Assembly (NCBI RefSeq): GCF_022352055.1
Contig: NZ_JAKRWM010000014.1
Coordinates: 62,001-126,000, forward strand
Reading direction: 5' to 3'
DNA: 64,000 nucleotides
Origin: Cohnella mopanensis
Lineage (GTDB): Bacteria > Bacillota > Bacilli > Paenibacillales > Paenibacillaceae
The notes below the pieces were generated by a model that was not told the origin of the DNA, ran no database searches, and saw only the letters and a list, made by a program, of their open reading frames with translations. Position numbers and translations under genes: made by a program. Position 1 is the stretch's first letter; each line of letters starts with the position of its first letter. Below, piece after piece: positions 51,083 to 59,636 of the stretch.

Positions 51083-53023
51083 GTGCCGAAAATTCGTAAT
51101 AGAGTGCTGATTCTATTCATAACGCTATGTTTGGGTTTAACGAGTATCGCCGGAGCTGCGTATGGCCAGGAAACGATAGGCAAGCCTGGTATCGCGACCG
51201 TGCTGGAAGACGGAACACCGATGCTGGAGGATGGCTCAATTTGGTTGACTAATAAAGGGGTCCCTTTGCAGAAAAGTTTGAATCTCGTGAGCGTTACCGG
51301 AAATAGCAACGCAGGATATGGGATCAACAAGGATGGCAAACTCGTTCGTTGGTCCGGGGGGCAGGAGCCTAGCGTGATTCCCGACATAAGTAACGTGAAG
51401 CAAGTCAGCGGCGAGTATTGGTTGCTGTCCGACGGAACGTTATGGACGATGGACCGGGGCGGGAAGAAGGAGCTAGCAAGCTTCAAAGGGACTCGATTGT
51501 TCGATGCGTATGATGACGTTATCGCTGCAGTATCGGATTCTGGAGAGATCAAGAGATACGAGAGTACGTATACGGATCCGGTATTGGTGGCTAGGATTTC
51601 GGATGCGGCCTCTATTCGCAAGCTTAAAGTCAGAGATAATCAAGTCGCCCTGCTGTATGAGGACGGGAGAGTTATTCTATATGACGCTTATCATTTCGAT
51701 AACGATATGAAATCCATTCCGGAGACATTGGCTACGGACGGCGTAGATATTGGATTTAACGAAGATACGACGTTGGTTGTCGTTAAGAAAAACGGCACCG
51801 CGTGGAACAACGGAACGGGATTAAACGATAACAAATTCAAGCTTAACCCGATAGAAGGTATAGAACAGATTAAACAAATTATAGCGGCGCAAGGGGTTCC
51901 GGATTTCTATGCTCAACAAACGAACGGAGCTTGGGTGATCTATAAGTCAGGAAAATCCTCGCCTCTGAACGCGCCTAGCATTGAGCGACTGTCATTCGAC
52001 GTCTCCAGCTTAAGCCCGACCGTGGGTGGTCAAATCAAAGGAGACGTATCGCTTGTGTATAATACCGGAGCGACGGCCAAGCTTCCTTGGGAACTGGTTA
52101 AAGTGAGTATTGATAAGCCGTATTTGTTGCAGTCTCTTGGGAACGGCAGCTTTAAGTCTCTGGCCGTGGGAGAAGCGACCATTACGGTTGAAGCTAGCGG
52201 GCTTAAACAATCATTGAAGGTTGCTTCCAGCTTAAAGAATCCTCTTCAGAACGCGAAGCAAGTAAAGGGGATTACGTATTTGCCGTTAAAATCCGTTATC
52301 CAAGCGTTGGGCGGTTCGGTTAGCTACAACTCCTCGGCCAAAACTTATAGCGTTAAGATAGGGACGAATTCAATTGTCTTAACCAAAGGAAGCGCGAAAG
52401 CGCAAATAAACGGAAAGTCCGTCACGATGAAAGGAGCCCCCATCGAGAACAACGGGGAGCTGCTATTCCCGGCGGAAATCCTTAGCCAGACGTTGGGAGC
52501 CCAGCTCAAGTGGGATTCCGCGAAGCAGCAGATGAACGTTTCTATCGGAGCAGGGAAATTCATCGTTCAAGCGAAGCAGCAAGCCGCAACGTCGCCTTCG
52601 ACTTCGGGTTCCGGCAAGATGTACGAGGTAGCGGCTACTGGCAATATGGCAGGTTGGAAGATACTGAAGGGACACCGCTACGAGAAGTCTCTTAAGATTT
52701 ATTTTAACTATAAGAACGGGATCACCTCAACGAAAATCGAAGATATTCGTCCCGTCGACTTGAGTAAGAAAGTGACTTGGATAGACGACTCCGGCAAGAA
52801 GAGAACGAATACGGTTGGAGAGATTTATGAAATCTTCCAAGTATTCAGCGGGCAATATACGGACGATTGGTTTACCAAGAAATTCGGGACGTTATACGCG
52901 GATTGGCTGCTCTCCTCTACCGTCGACGCTACGCAGCTCGTAGAAGAATACCTTCAAAGCACCGGTCAGATGGAGAAAAACCAGTATCCAGTTACATTGA
53001 CGCCAGACGCACAATTTGAATAA
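51083..53023 (+). CDS. Secreted RCC1-like propeller protein with stalk domain
   Basis: 646 residues, GTG start, signal peptide (LILFITLCLGLTSIAGAAYG). Residues about 35-290 are RCC1-like repeats (DGSIWLTNKGVPLQ, INKDGKLVRWSGGQ, LLSDGTLWTMDRGG). A Ig-like segment (about 300-385) precedes a copper-amine-oxidase stalk domain (VKGITYLPLKSVIQALGGSV; LFPAEILSQTLGAQLKWDSA). The C-terminal 130 residues (YEKSLKIYFNYKNGITSTKI) are unassigned. It is probably a cell-surface protein. A terminator follows at 53036. Confidence 0.85.
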   Translation: MPKIRNRVLILFITLCLGLTSIAGAAYGQETIGKPGIATVLEDGTPMLEDGSIWLTNKGVPLQKSLNLVSVTGNSNAGYGINKDGKLVRWSGGQEPSVIPDISNVKQVSGEYWLLSDGTLWTMDRGGKKELASFKGTRLFDAYDDVIAAVSDSGEIKRYESTYTDPVLVARISDAASIRKLKVRDNQVALLYEDGRVILYDAYHFDNDMKSIPETLATDGVDIGFNEDTTLVVVKKNGTAWNNGTGLNDNKFKLNPIEGIEQIKQIIAAQGVPDFYAQQTNGAWVIYKSGKSSPLNAPSIERLSFDVSSLSPTVGGQIKGDVSLVYNTGATAKLPWELVKVSIDKPYLLQSLGNGSFKSLAVGEATITVEASGLKQSLKVASSLKNPLQNAKQVKGITYLPLKSVIQALGGSVSYNSSAKTYSVKIGTNSIVLTKGSAKAQINGKSVTMKGAPIENNGELLFPAEILSQTLGAQLKWDSAKQQMNVSIGAGKFIVQAKQQAATSPSTSGSGKMYEVAATGNMAGWKILKGHRYEKSLKIYFNYKNGITSTKIEDIRPVDLSKKVTWIDDSGKKRTNTVGEIYEIFQVFSGQYTDDWFTKKFGTLYADWLLSSTVDATQLVEEYLQSTGQMEKNQYPVTLTPDAQFE

Positions 53024-53035
53024 TCGATTAGACAA

Positions 53036-53062
53036 GGAGCGGGGATTCCCTGCTCTTTTTTT
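53036..53062 (+). terminator. Terminator after RCC1-like gene
   Basis: GAGCGGGGA and TCCCTGCTC arms (53037-53055), then seven T. Confidence 0.85.
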
Positions 53063-53224
53063 GTACGCATAAACACTATTAGTTTGTCTAGAACCTCAAG
53101 ATAGCAATCGATAAGAAACCGTGACATCAGGAACAAGCTATGATGCACGTAACTTGCGGCGAAATCTTCGACTGACGTATAATGGGTTATGTTTCCAATT
53201 ATAGAGATTAGCGAAGGTGATAAG

Positions 53225-54058
53225 GTGAGAAAATTATTAAGTTTTATCGTCAGCATTATCGTGTTAGTAAGCACTTTTAACTTTGCAGGCTCAACCTCAT
53301 CCGCTACATCTCCAGCAGCTATTACAGGTAAATTGTCAGAAAAAAAGCTCGCTTTTTCCTATGTGGACGCATCGGGAAAGCGACTATTGGGATTTGACGG
53401 CACGAATCCGAAACGGTTCGTCAATGCGATCTATGCTCCGGGTAAAATCGCTTCGGTGAAATTCGTAAAACATCAGAAGAGATCGGATGAAAGTACCGGA
53501 AGACAGATCTCCTATAATTTCGATCAGGATGAGGGCGAACTGTTCAGTATCGTCCAAGGGAAAATCAAGACAGATGAAAGCGTCCTGCTCGCGGAGAAGA
53601 ATGCATTCCAGGGACATACTTTTCTAAACTATAAGCCCGTGAGCAAAGGGGTTTTCTCCAAGAGCGTGATCAGCAAGATCGAAAAGACCAAAAAACGTAA
53701 GGTCATCCATCAGGGGTTACTAGGCCAAGTTTCTAAGGATGTGCAAATCGGACTCGTCCAGTTCGAACGGATAAAAGGGCAAAAGCCGCTAGCAAGCCTC
53801 GTACTCACAACGAAATCAGAGCTTATTTTCGACGACTTCGTCGGGAATGACGATGAAATGTCCACATGGCGCGTCTCCGACGGGGGGGAGATTACGACCG
53901 AAATGTTCAATATCTTATTCGTCACTCAATCGAAAGCGGGTTATTCCCTCGGCTTCGAATGGTGGGGCGATGAAGGATTAGCCTTAAAAGTCGTTCAGCA
54001 ACAAGGAACCAACTTCCGTCCCGTGCTGGAAAACTATCGCTATACGATGCCTATTTAA
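53225..54058 (+). CDS. Secreted hypothetical protein
   Basis: 277 residues from GTG at 53225, chosen because GAAGGTGAT lies 6 bases upstream. A signal peptide (KLLSFIVSIIVLVSTFNFAG) precedes a beta-rich domain without a recognised motif (LAFSYVDASGKRLLGFDGTN; SLVLTTKSELIFDDFVGNDD; SLGFEWWGDEGLALKVVQQQ). The DUF2277 gene follows 28 bp later. It may be a surface or secreted enzyme partner; no function can be assigned. Confidence 0.7.
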   Translation: MRKLLSFIVSIIVLVSTFNFAGSTSSATSPAAITGKLSEKKLAFSYVDASGKRLLGFDGTNPKRFVNAIYAPGKIASVKFVKHQKRSDESTGRQISYNFDQDEGELFSIVQGKIKTDESVLLAEKNAFQGHTFLNYKPVSKGVFSKSVISKIEKTKKRKVIHQGLLGQVSKDVQIGLVQFERIKGQKPLASLVLTTKSELIFDDFVGNDDEMSTWRVSDGGEITTEMFNILFVTQSKAGYSLGFEWWGDEGLALKVVQQQGTNFRPVLENYRYTMPI

Positions 54059-54086
54059 TCTGCTTGAACGGAAGGGGATCTATGAG

Positions 54087-54365
54087 ATGTGCAGAAACAT
54101 TAAGACTTTATTCAACTTCGATCCTCCGGCAACGGATGAGGAGGTGCGGGCTGCGGCACTCCAATTCGTAAGGAAGCTTTCGGGGTTTAACGAGCCTTCG
54201 AAGGTGAACGAGGAGGCGTTCCATCTAGCGGTTAAAGAAGTGACCGAGGTCGCGGAGAAGCTGCTCGCTTCGTTGGTAACCCGCGCTCCGTCAAGAAATC
54301 GCGGAGTGGAGATCGAGCGCGCCCGCATCAAATCCGTAAGAAGATTCGGAGCTAAGGGGAATTAG
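54087..54365 (+). CDS. DUF2277 family protein
   Basis: 92 residues beginning MCRNIKTLFNFDPPATDEEV, then RAAALQFVRKLSGF and VTEVAEKLLASLVTRAPSRN, the near-invariant pattern of DUF2277. The early Cys and Arg are conserved. The function of the family is unknown. AAGGGG upstream of the ATG. Confidence 0.92.
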   Translation: MCRNIKTLFNFDPPATDEEVRAAALQFVRKLSGFNEPSKVNEEAFHLAVKEVTEVAEKLLASLVTRAPSRNRGVEIERARIKSVRRFGAKGN

Positions 54366-54392
54366 TTTTATAGGCCGGAGGAAGCGGTGCAA

Positions 54393-54419
54393 TGTCACAA
54401 AACGCGGTTCCTCCTTGTC
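54393..54419 (+). promoter_or_regulatory. ECF41-type promoter of the sigma gene
   Basis: TGTCACA (54393-54399), 16 bases, TGTC (54416-54419), 36 bases before the sigma ATG. The same layout occurs before the decarboxylase gene at 55820-55846. It agrees, apart from the first base of the -10, with the ECF41 consensus I recall (TGTCACA...CGTC). Confidence 0.75.
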
Positions 54420-54455
54420 ATTCTAACGTAAGATTGTTACTTGGAGAGCGGAGGA

Positions 54456-55337
54456 ATGACGAATTTGTTTGCCCAAACCTATAAGCAGCATCAATCGATG
54501 CTGTTCGGACTGGCCTACCGAATGCTAGGAATCGCGGCTGATGCGGAAGACATCGTGCAGGATGTATTCGCTCAATACTTGGCAATGGATACGGGAGCGG
54601 TCTTGAACGAGAAAGCCTATCTGACGAAAATGACCGCGAACCGCTGTATCAATCTGCTTAAATCATCGCGGCGCCAGCGCGAGACGTATACGGGACCATG
54701 GCTTCCCGAGCCTATGCCGGATGGCGGTTCCGGCCAAGCGTCCGATTCCGTGGAGCGACAAGAAAATATCGGATATGCGTATCTTGTGCTATTGCAGCAA
54801 CTAACGCCGCTGGAGCGAGCAATCTACATTCTGAAGGATACATTCGGATTCGAATACGGGGATATCGCGGAGATTCTTGAACGTACGGAACAGAGCTGCC
54901 GGAAAACGTTCAGCAGAGCGAAGATGAAGGTAGGCCAAGACACGGGGGCGCTTCAACCGAACGAAGAGATGGAGGAGGCGAAGGAACGTTTCGTCGCGGC
55001 GTTCCTGCGCGCGTCGGACACGGGGAACTTCAAGCCGCTGCTGGCCTTTCTGCTCGATGACGTCACGATGGTGTCGGACGGCGGCGGCAAAGTGCGGGCA
55101 GCGCTTAATCCGATTCTTGGCATCGGGCGGGTGCAGGCATTCTTCGAGGGACTGGCAGCCAAAGGCAGTTTCAAAGGCGGGTTCGAGCGTATGGTTATGA
55201 ACGGCCAACTCGGGTTGGCGTATCGTCAGGACGGACGGATTACGAGGGTCATTTGCGCGGAATGGGAGCCTGGCGGCTCCCGCGTACGTCATATCTACTT
55301 GATCGTTAATCCGGACAAATTGACGCGTTTTAATTAA
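54456..55337 (+). CDS. ECF41-type (SigJ-like) sigma factor with SnoaL-like C-terminal domain
   Basis: 293 residues from ATG at 54456. Sigma region 2 (MLFGLAYRMLGIAADAEDIV, then QDVFAQYLA) and region 4 (LTPLERAIYILKDTFGFEYG; IAEILERTEQSCRKTFSRAK) are followed by a SnoaL-like extension of about 120 residues with the ECF41 signatures DGGGKV and NPDKL. In ECF41 sigmas this extension replaces an anti-sigma factor and tunes activity. The carboxymuconolactone decarboxylase gene, the usual partner, faces it with an 8-bp overlap. The promoter at 54393 implies autoregulation. Confidence 0.93.
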   Translation: MTNLFAQTYKQHQSMLFGLAYRMLGIAADAEDIVQDVFAQYLAMDTGAVLNEKAYLTKMTANRCINLLKSSRRQRETYTGPWLPEPMPDGGSGQASDSVERQENIGYAYLVLLQQLTPLERAIYILKDTFGFEYGDIAEILERTEQSCRKTFSRAKMKVGQDTGALQPNEEMEEAKERFVAAFLRASDTGNFKPLLAFLLDDVTMVSDGGGKVRAALNPILGIGRVQAFFEGLAAKGSFKGGFERMVMNGQLGLAYRQDGRITRVICAEWEPGGSRVRHIYLIVNPDKLTRFN

Positions 55338-55776
55338 AGCAGCCGGGATATAGCCCCGTGGAAACGCCGATTCTGTTCCAAGCGTTGATCGCGTTGATCG
55401 CCATGATCAGATCGATGAACTGCTTCTCGCTGAAATGAGTGCGGACGCGGTCATACACCTCGCGAGGGATGCCGGCTTCCGACAGCTTCGTCGCGTACTC
55501 GGTCAGCTCGAGAACGGCGCGTTCTTCCTCGGAGAAGTGAGGCACTTCGTGCCACACGCTCAGGAGCGTGATCTTCTCCATGCTCTCGCCTATGCTTAGC
55601 AGATCTTTGGCGTGCATGTCGATGCAGAACGAGCATCCGTTAATTTGCGAAGCCCGCAGCTTAATCCATTCGTACAGCTTGCGATCAAGTCCGCTATTCT
55701 GGATAAATTGCTCGAGTCCCAGCATGGCTTTGAAAGCCTCGGGATTGGAGTTCCGGTAATTCATTCTAAGTTCCAT
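55330..55776 (-). CDS. Carboxymuconolactone decarboxylase family protein (AhpD-like)
   Basis: 148 residues with AAGGAGAG 7 bases before the ATG. It has the AhpD-type redox motif GCSFCIDMHAKDL (Cys-x2-Cys with a nearby His) and an all-helical fold (VERAVLELTEYATKLSEAG-like region, then FIDLIMAINAINAWNRIGV). Proteins of this kind reduce peroxides or catalyse aldol-type decarboxylation. It is the expected ECF41 partner, has a matching promoter at 55820-55846, and its 3' end overlaps the sigma gene by 8 bp. Confidence 0.93.
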   Translation of the reverse strand: MELRMNYRNSNPEAFKAMLGLEQFIQNSGLDRKLYEWIKLRASQINGCSFCIDMHAKDLLSIGESMEKITLLSVWHEVPHFSEEERAVLELTEYATKLSEAGIPREVYDRVRTHFSEKQFIDLIMAINAINAWNRIGVSTGLYPGCFN

Positions 55777-55819
55777 TTCTCATCTCTCCTTAAGAGTTTG
55801 GGTTTGCTCACAAAGATAA

Positions 55820-55846
55820 GACAGGTGAGGGTTTCATTTTGTGACG
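55820..55846 (-). promoter_or_regulatory. ECF41-type promoter of the decarboxylase gene
   Basis: On the minus strand CGTCACA (55846-55840), 16 bases, TGTC (55823-55820), 43 bases before the ATG. It matches the sigma gene promoter at 10 of 11 defined positions with identical spacing. Confidence 0.78.
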
Positions 55847-55885
55847 TCGTGATCGAATAGATGTGATTAGAATTGACGGAAGCAT

Positions 55886-55919
55886 AAAAAGGTCGCCAGA
55901 ACATCCTGGCGACCTTTTT
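55886..55919. terminator. Terminator of VOC/PhnB-like gene
   Basis: Perfect arms AAAAAGGTCGCCAG and CTGGCGACCTTTTT around a 6-base loop; works on either strand. Confidence 0.9.
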
Positions 55920-55933
55920 ATCTAAGCTGAATC

Positions 55934-56338
55934 TTAGTTCGGTTTTGCTTCGCTGCTGATCATCCATTGAACGCCGAATTTGTCCTCGAGCTGTCCGAAT
56001 AACGCGCCCCAGAATTCCGGTTGCAGCGGGTGCTTCACCGTGCCGCCTTCCGCGAGATTGGCGAACGCTTCGCGCGCTTCCTCTTCCGTTGGGAACTCGA
56101 GACTTAGATTAATGCCGTTGCCATAGTTAAGCGAACCGGGTTCGGAATCGGTCATGAAGAAGGTAACCCCTGCGGCAACCAGGCTTAAGTGGATTACCTT
56201 GTCTTTGTTGTTTCCGGCTTGATCCGATACTTGTCCGTGAGTCTGAACGGACAGGATTTCCCCGCCTAGCGCATTCGTGTAGAACTCGGCTTGGGCTCTG
56301 GAATCCTCCGAGAAAATATAAGGCGTGAGTTTGGCCAT
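55934..56338 (-). CDS. PhnB-like VOC family protein
   Basis: 134 residues from ATG at 56338 (AAAGGATG 9 bases upstream). Pattern of PhnB/DUF1428-like glyoxalase-fold proteins: LTPYIFSEDSRAQAEFYTNA, HLSLVAAGVTFFMTDSEPGS, then FPTEEEAREAFANLAEGG and WGALFGQLEDKFGVQWMIS. The family is often annotated as 3-demethylubiquinone methyltransferase-like, without proof. Function unknown. Confidence 0.88.
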   Translation of the reverse strand: MAKLTPYIFSEDSRAQAEFYTNALGGEILSVQTHGQVSDQAGNNKDKVIHLSLVAAGVTFFMTDSEPGSLNYGNGINLSLEFPTEEEAREAFANLAEGGTVKHPLQPEFWGALFGQLEDKFGVQWMISSEAKPN

Positions 56339-56444
56339 GGGATTCAACATCCTTTCAACCTTCGGTTTGGAATCTCTTCGTTTCCATTGTAACAGTATTC
56401 CCACGGATAGATTTCTTATGGATTGCTATAAGAGAACCGCAATC

Positions 56445-56495
56445 AAAAAACCGAGAATCTCTCGCTTCAAAGGGCGGGAAATTCTCGGTTTTTAT
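56445..56495. terminator. Terminator of DUF5050 gene
   Basis: AAAAAACCGAGAAT and ATTCTCGGTTTTTA arms with a 22-base loop (56451-56488 stem). Confidence 0.75.
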
Positions 56496-56507
56496 TACAG
56501 GCATAAG

Positions 56508-57818
56508 TTAAGCTTTCGTAATTAATACGATCCGGGATACTTTCTCATCGGTGAGCTTAGTCGTTGCTTTACCGTCCACAGTCATGCGGTACAGTCGACC
56601 GTTATCGCCTGCATTGACATAAAATATGCCGTCGATATCGTCTTCATATACGCACAAGTCCCATTCAACGCCAACCATCTTCTTAAGGGTCAAGTCCGCA
56701 TTCAGCACATAGGCTCCATTTTGTCCGAAAAATACCGTAGATCTTACTTTGCCTTTGTTCATCATGTTGCGAACATATCCGACGTTGCTTAGAGAAAGAG
56801 TTTTAGTGCTCGTCACTTTGTTGTTGGCCAAAGTAGCCACATAGGCTTTGCCATTAGCGCCTACGTATGCGAATTTATTCGTTCCCGCATTGGCAATCTC
56901 AATAATGCCGGACTTGCTCAGATCGATAGTTTTGCCCGCTTTCGTTAACAATTGGCCTTTGCCTTTAGTGTAATCGTAGTCTCCATTTCCGCTGAGACGA
57001 ATGCCTTTGTTATACATAATCGCATCGTTGCCGGCCCACAATCCGGAATAGACGGAGTTGGCATCAAGCGGGGCCTTCGTATTAACGGCTTTGGCCGCTC
57101 CGCCCTTCTTAGGTAATGTGTATAGAACCATGCAGTCGGTCGAGTATTGCGTCTCTTCCGGCTTGGTGTTAATGATCAGATTAAGGCTCGTGCTGTCCGT
57201 TCTCGCGTAATAAGAGCTCTCGAGGGCTCCGGCGGCAACCCATTGTACTGCACCGCTGCCGTCCGCGGCTTTGGAAGCAACCCAGGTCGTACGCCCGTTA
57301 CGGAGAGCATTATAATACACTCTTCCTTCTACGACTGTGAACGAAGGGAAGTTAACGTCGGCCATGTCCGCGATCAGCGACGCTTGATCTGCTTTCTCTA
57401 CAGTAGATGCAGCGCGGTAGAGGCCTCCTTTGTCGTCCATGAAGTAAACTTGATCCCCGTAGGTTTCTAAGTGGACGATTCTTTTATCCCCGCCATAGTC
57501 ACGCGCCTTGGCTTGTTCATCCGTTAACGACAAGCGAAGAAGCGTTGTAGAATTTTCGCTGAACATGTAGTACATATAATCTCCGGCGGGCTTGAGCTCG
57601 ACACCGTCAAAATTTTTACGAAGCCTCTGCGAAGGGCTGCCGTCGGTCTTAACGCGATAGAGATCTCCATTGGAAACGTAATAGATGACGGCGACTTCCT
57701 CTGAGCTGCTGGACGTTTCTTCCGCGTGGACAGCCCCTGCACCTATTCCCGTTAATGTGAGAGTAAAGAGTAATAACGATAAAAAAGTACGCTTCATTGC
57801 CAATGACATGCTGTTCAT
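56508..57818 (-). CDS. Secreted DUF5050-type beta-propeller protein
   Basis: 436 residues with AAAGGAG 8 bases before the ATG. Signal peptide (TFLSLLLFTLTLTGIGAGAV, cleavage near HAEE). The rest repeats a DUF5050-like blade: VIYYVSNGDLYRVKTDGSPS, QVYFMDDKGGLYRAAS and FYVNAGDNGRLYRMTVDGKA. Such proteins are exported and non-enzymatic in appearance. Surface role is inferred. Confidence 0.85.
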   Translation of the reverse strand: MNSMSLAMKRTFLSLLLFTLTLTGIGAGAVHAEETSSSSEEVAVIYYVSNGDLYRVKTDGSPSQRLRKNFDGVELKPAGDYMYYMFSENSTTLLRLSLTDEQAKARDYGGDKRIVHLETYGDQVYFMDDKGGLYRAASTVEKADQASLIADMADVNFPSFTVVEGRVYYNALRNGRTTWVASKAADGSGAVQWVAAGALESSYYARTDSTSLNLIINTKPEETQYSTDCMVLYTLPKKGGAAKAVNTKAPLDANSVYSGLWAGNDAIMYNKGIRLSGNGDYDYTKGKGQLLTKAGKTIDLSKSGIIEIANAGTNKFAYVGANGKAYVATLANNKVTSTKTLSLSNVGYVRNMMNKGKVRSTVFFGQNGAYVLNADLTLKKMVGVEWDLCVYEDDIDGIFYVNAGDNGRLYRMTVDGKATTKLTDEKVSRIVLITKA

Positions 57819-58151
57819 TAATAATCTCCTTTGTTGAATTGCATAATGGTTAGAATTTGCAGGTCAATATGAAATCCTACAAACATGTTATTTATCGGAA
57901 GTTTGCAGCTGAACGTTAGATGCGTTGTAATATTTTTCAATTAATAAAGGTAAATAATGTAAATGTTCACGAATTGTATATATTTTTGACGTGCCATTCA
58001 TCCGGGGTGGAAGGGTTATTTGCTTTTCTTTTACTCGACTTAAGTCCGGTGCAGAACAATTCCGCGGTCGGATGATCGTTTCTGGAATTTTAAGTAAGAT
58101 TTAATTAGAAGAGAGAGTTCAATCTCACGTTACATGGAGGAGGAGTGTCTT
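57819..58151. other. Divergent intergenic region, DUF5050 and DUF2306 genes
   Basis: About 330 AT-rich bases. No clear promoter pair, hairpin or gene seen. Confidence 0.3.
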
Positions 58152-58814
58152 GTGCTAGGAGCAATTAGGAGCAATAAAGCGCTGGCGACGGCGGTTTTCC
58201 TTGCCATCGGATTAAGTTTATATCTGGCTGTACAATATTTCGTTCTGGGAGCCGATCAATCCGAGTTTGTTAAAGATAAGCTTAGCCGGATGAATCTCGA
58301 CAAAGTGTGGTACGTAATGATTTACATTCATATCGCGACCTCGATAACCGCAATCTGTACCGGATGGTTGCAATTCTTTGGTAAACTGAGGGCCAGATCC
58401 ATCCGCACGCATCGGGCGGTCGGCAAGCTGTACAGCTATTGCGTTCTTCTAGGAGGCGTAACGGGCGTATACTTAGCTTTCTACGCGACAGGTGGTTGGG
58501 TTTCTAGCGTGGGCTTCCTATTATTAGCGCTGTTATGGATCTATACTTTGGTTCGGGGAATCCGGGCGATTACCGTTAACAAGGACAGGCGGGAGCACCA
58601 GAGATGGATGACTAGAAATTATGCGTTGACTTTCGCCGCCGTTACCTTAAGACTATATTTGCCGATTTCCATAGCGGCATTCGGGATTGAATCTTTCAAT
58701 GACTACTACCGCGTTATTGCTTGGCTGTGCTGGATACCTAACTTGTTTTTCGCGCAATGGCTATTGAATCGATCTAATCATTTTTCTATTTTAGAAGCCG
58801 GAGGATCGAAATGA
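58152..58814 (+). CDS. DUF2306 family membrane protein
   Basis: 220 residues from GTG at 58152, because GGAGGAGGAG lies 6 bases upstream. Six or seven membrane segments with conserved His/Arg pairs: YIHIATSITAICTGWLQFF, SIRTHRAVGKLYSYCVLLGG, then EHQRWMTRNYALTFAAVTLR. These match DUF2306, a predicted membrane oxidoreductase or heme-related family. Its stop overlaps the next gene by 4 bp (ATGA), so the lipoprotein at 58811 is translated with it. Confidence 0.85.
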   Translation: MLGAIRSNKALATAVFLAIGLSLYLAVQYFVLGADQSEFVKDKLSRMNLDKVWYVMIYIHIATSITAICTGWLQFFGKLRARSIRTHRAVGKLYSYCVLLGGVTGVYLAFYATGGWVSSVGFLLLALLWIYTLVRGIRAITVNKDRREHQRWMTRNYALTFAAVTLRLYLPISIAAFGIESFNDYYRVIAWLCWIPNLFFAQWLLNRSNHFSILEAGGSK

Positions 58815-59584
58815 AACGCAACACATGGATACAGGGAAGCTTAATGTCCTTATTATTGCTTTACTTATGCGCTTGCTCGAACAGCAATGCTAATGACGGT
58901 AACACGAGCAGCAATAGCCTCATGAAGATCGTGCAGGAGACTGAACACGGGCTATTCTACAGTCCGGACCCGGAAGAGAAAGTGAAAACGTCCGTTGCGG
59001 CTTTAGCGGAAGCGTTCGAGTCGAATTATGATCGCATTACTAAGCTCTTTGAGTTTGAACCTGTAGGTAAAACGGTCATCCACGTCTATTCGGACAAAGT
59101 TGAATTTACCAAGATGATTGGAAGAGACACCGAGGGGACGTATGTTGCCAAAGAGAATGTGATTAAGGTGTATACGCCGGCGGCATTAGAAGATCCTGAA
59201 GTCAAAGCGGATTACGTAGCTCAAGTTGTCCATGAATTCGTACACGCCGTTACTCAGCAGATTAATCCCGTTGTGGGATATGCGAAGTGGCTAGATGAAG
59301 GATTGGCTTATTATGCTTCTAATCAGCTTGAAACGGAGCTAGAAACGCGATCCTTATTCTTAGACGTTCCGACACTGGAGCAACTCGAAGATCCCGATTA
59401 CTTCGCAAAAGCAGGAGGATCAGCGTATTTCTATAGCGGATCGATCATTCGGTTTATTGTTCACGAATACGGGGAGAAGGCTCTAAACGAGATCATTAAG
59501 GATCCTGAGCAGATGGAACAAATTCTAAAGGAATCAACCCAGAACATATACGAGAAATGGAAGGCCGATTTGCTGAAAACATAG
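58811..59584 (+). CDS. Peptidase-MA-like lipoprotein (HExxH zinc motif)
   Basis: 257 residues. A signal with lipobox LCAC (SLLLLYLCACSNSN). Residues about 140-185 hold the gluzincin motif HEFVH in VVHEFVHAVTQQINPVVGYA, then WLDEGLAYYASNQ, whose Glu is the third zinc ligand. This is the peptidase-MA pattern. The protein should be a membrane-tethered metalloprotease outside the cell. Coupled to the DUF2306 gene by a 4-bp overlap. Substrate unknown. Confidence 0.85.
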   Translation: MKRNTWIQGSLMSLLLLYLCACSNSNANDGNTSSNSLMKIVQETEHGLFYSPDPEEKVKTSVAALAEAFESNYDRITKLFEFEPVGKTVIHVYSDKVEFTKMIGRDTEGTYVAKENVIKVYTPAALEDPEVKADYVAQVVHEFVHAVTQQINPVVGYAKWLDEGLAYYASNQLETELETRSLFLDVPTLEQLEDPDYFAKAGGSAYFYSGSIIRFIVHEYGEKALNEIIKDPEQMEQILKESTQNIYEKWKADLLKT

Positions 59585-59636
59585 GGAAATCCCGATTTCC
59601 TGGGAAATTCGTCGAAAAAACAAAGCCGAGAACCCT

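Noticed and set aside
54377..54414. GGAGGAA/TTCCTCC hairpin as a terminator of the DUF2277 gene
   Set aside because: It has a 24-base loop and no T run, and the same bases form the ECF41-type promoter, which explains them better.
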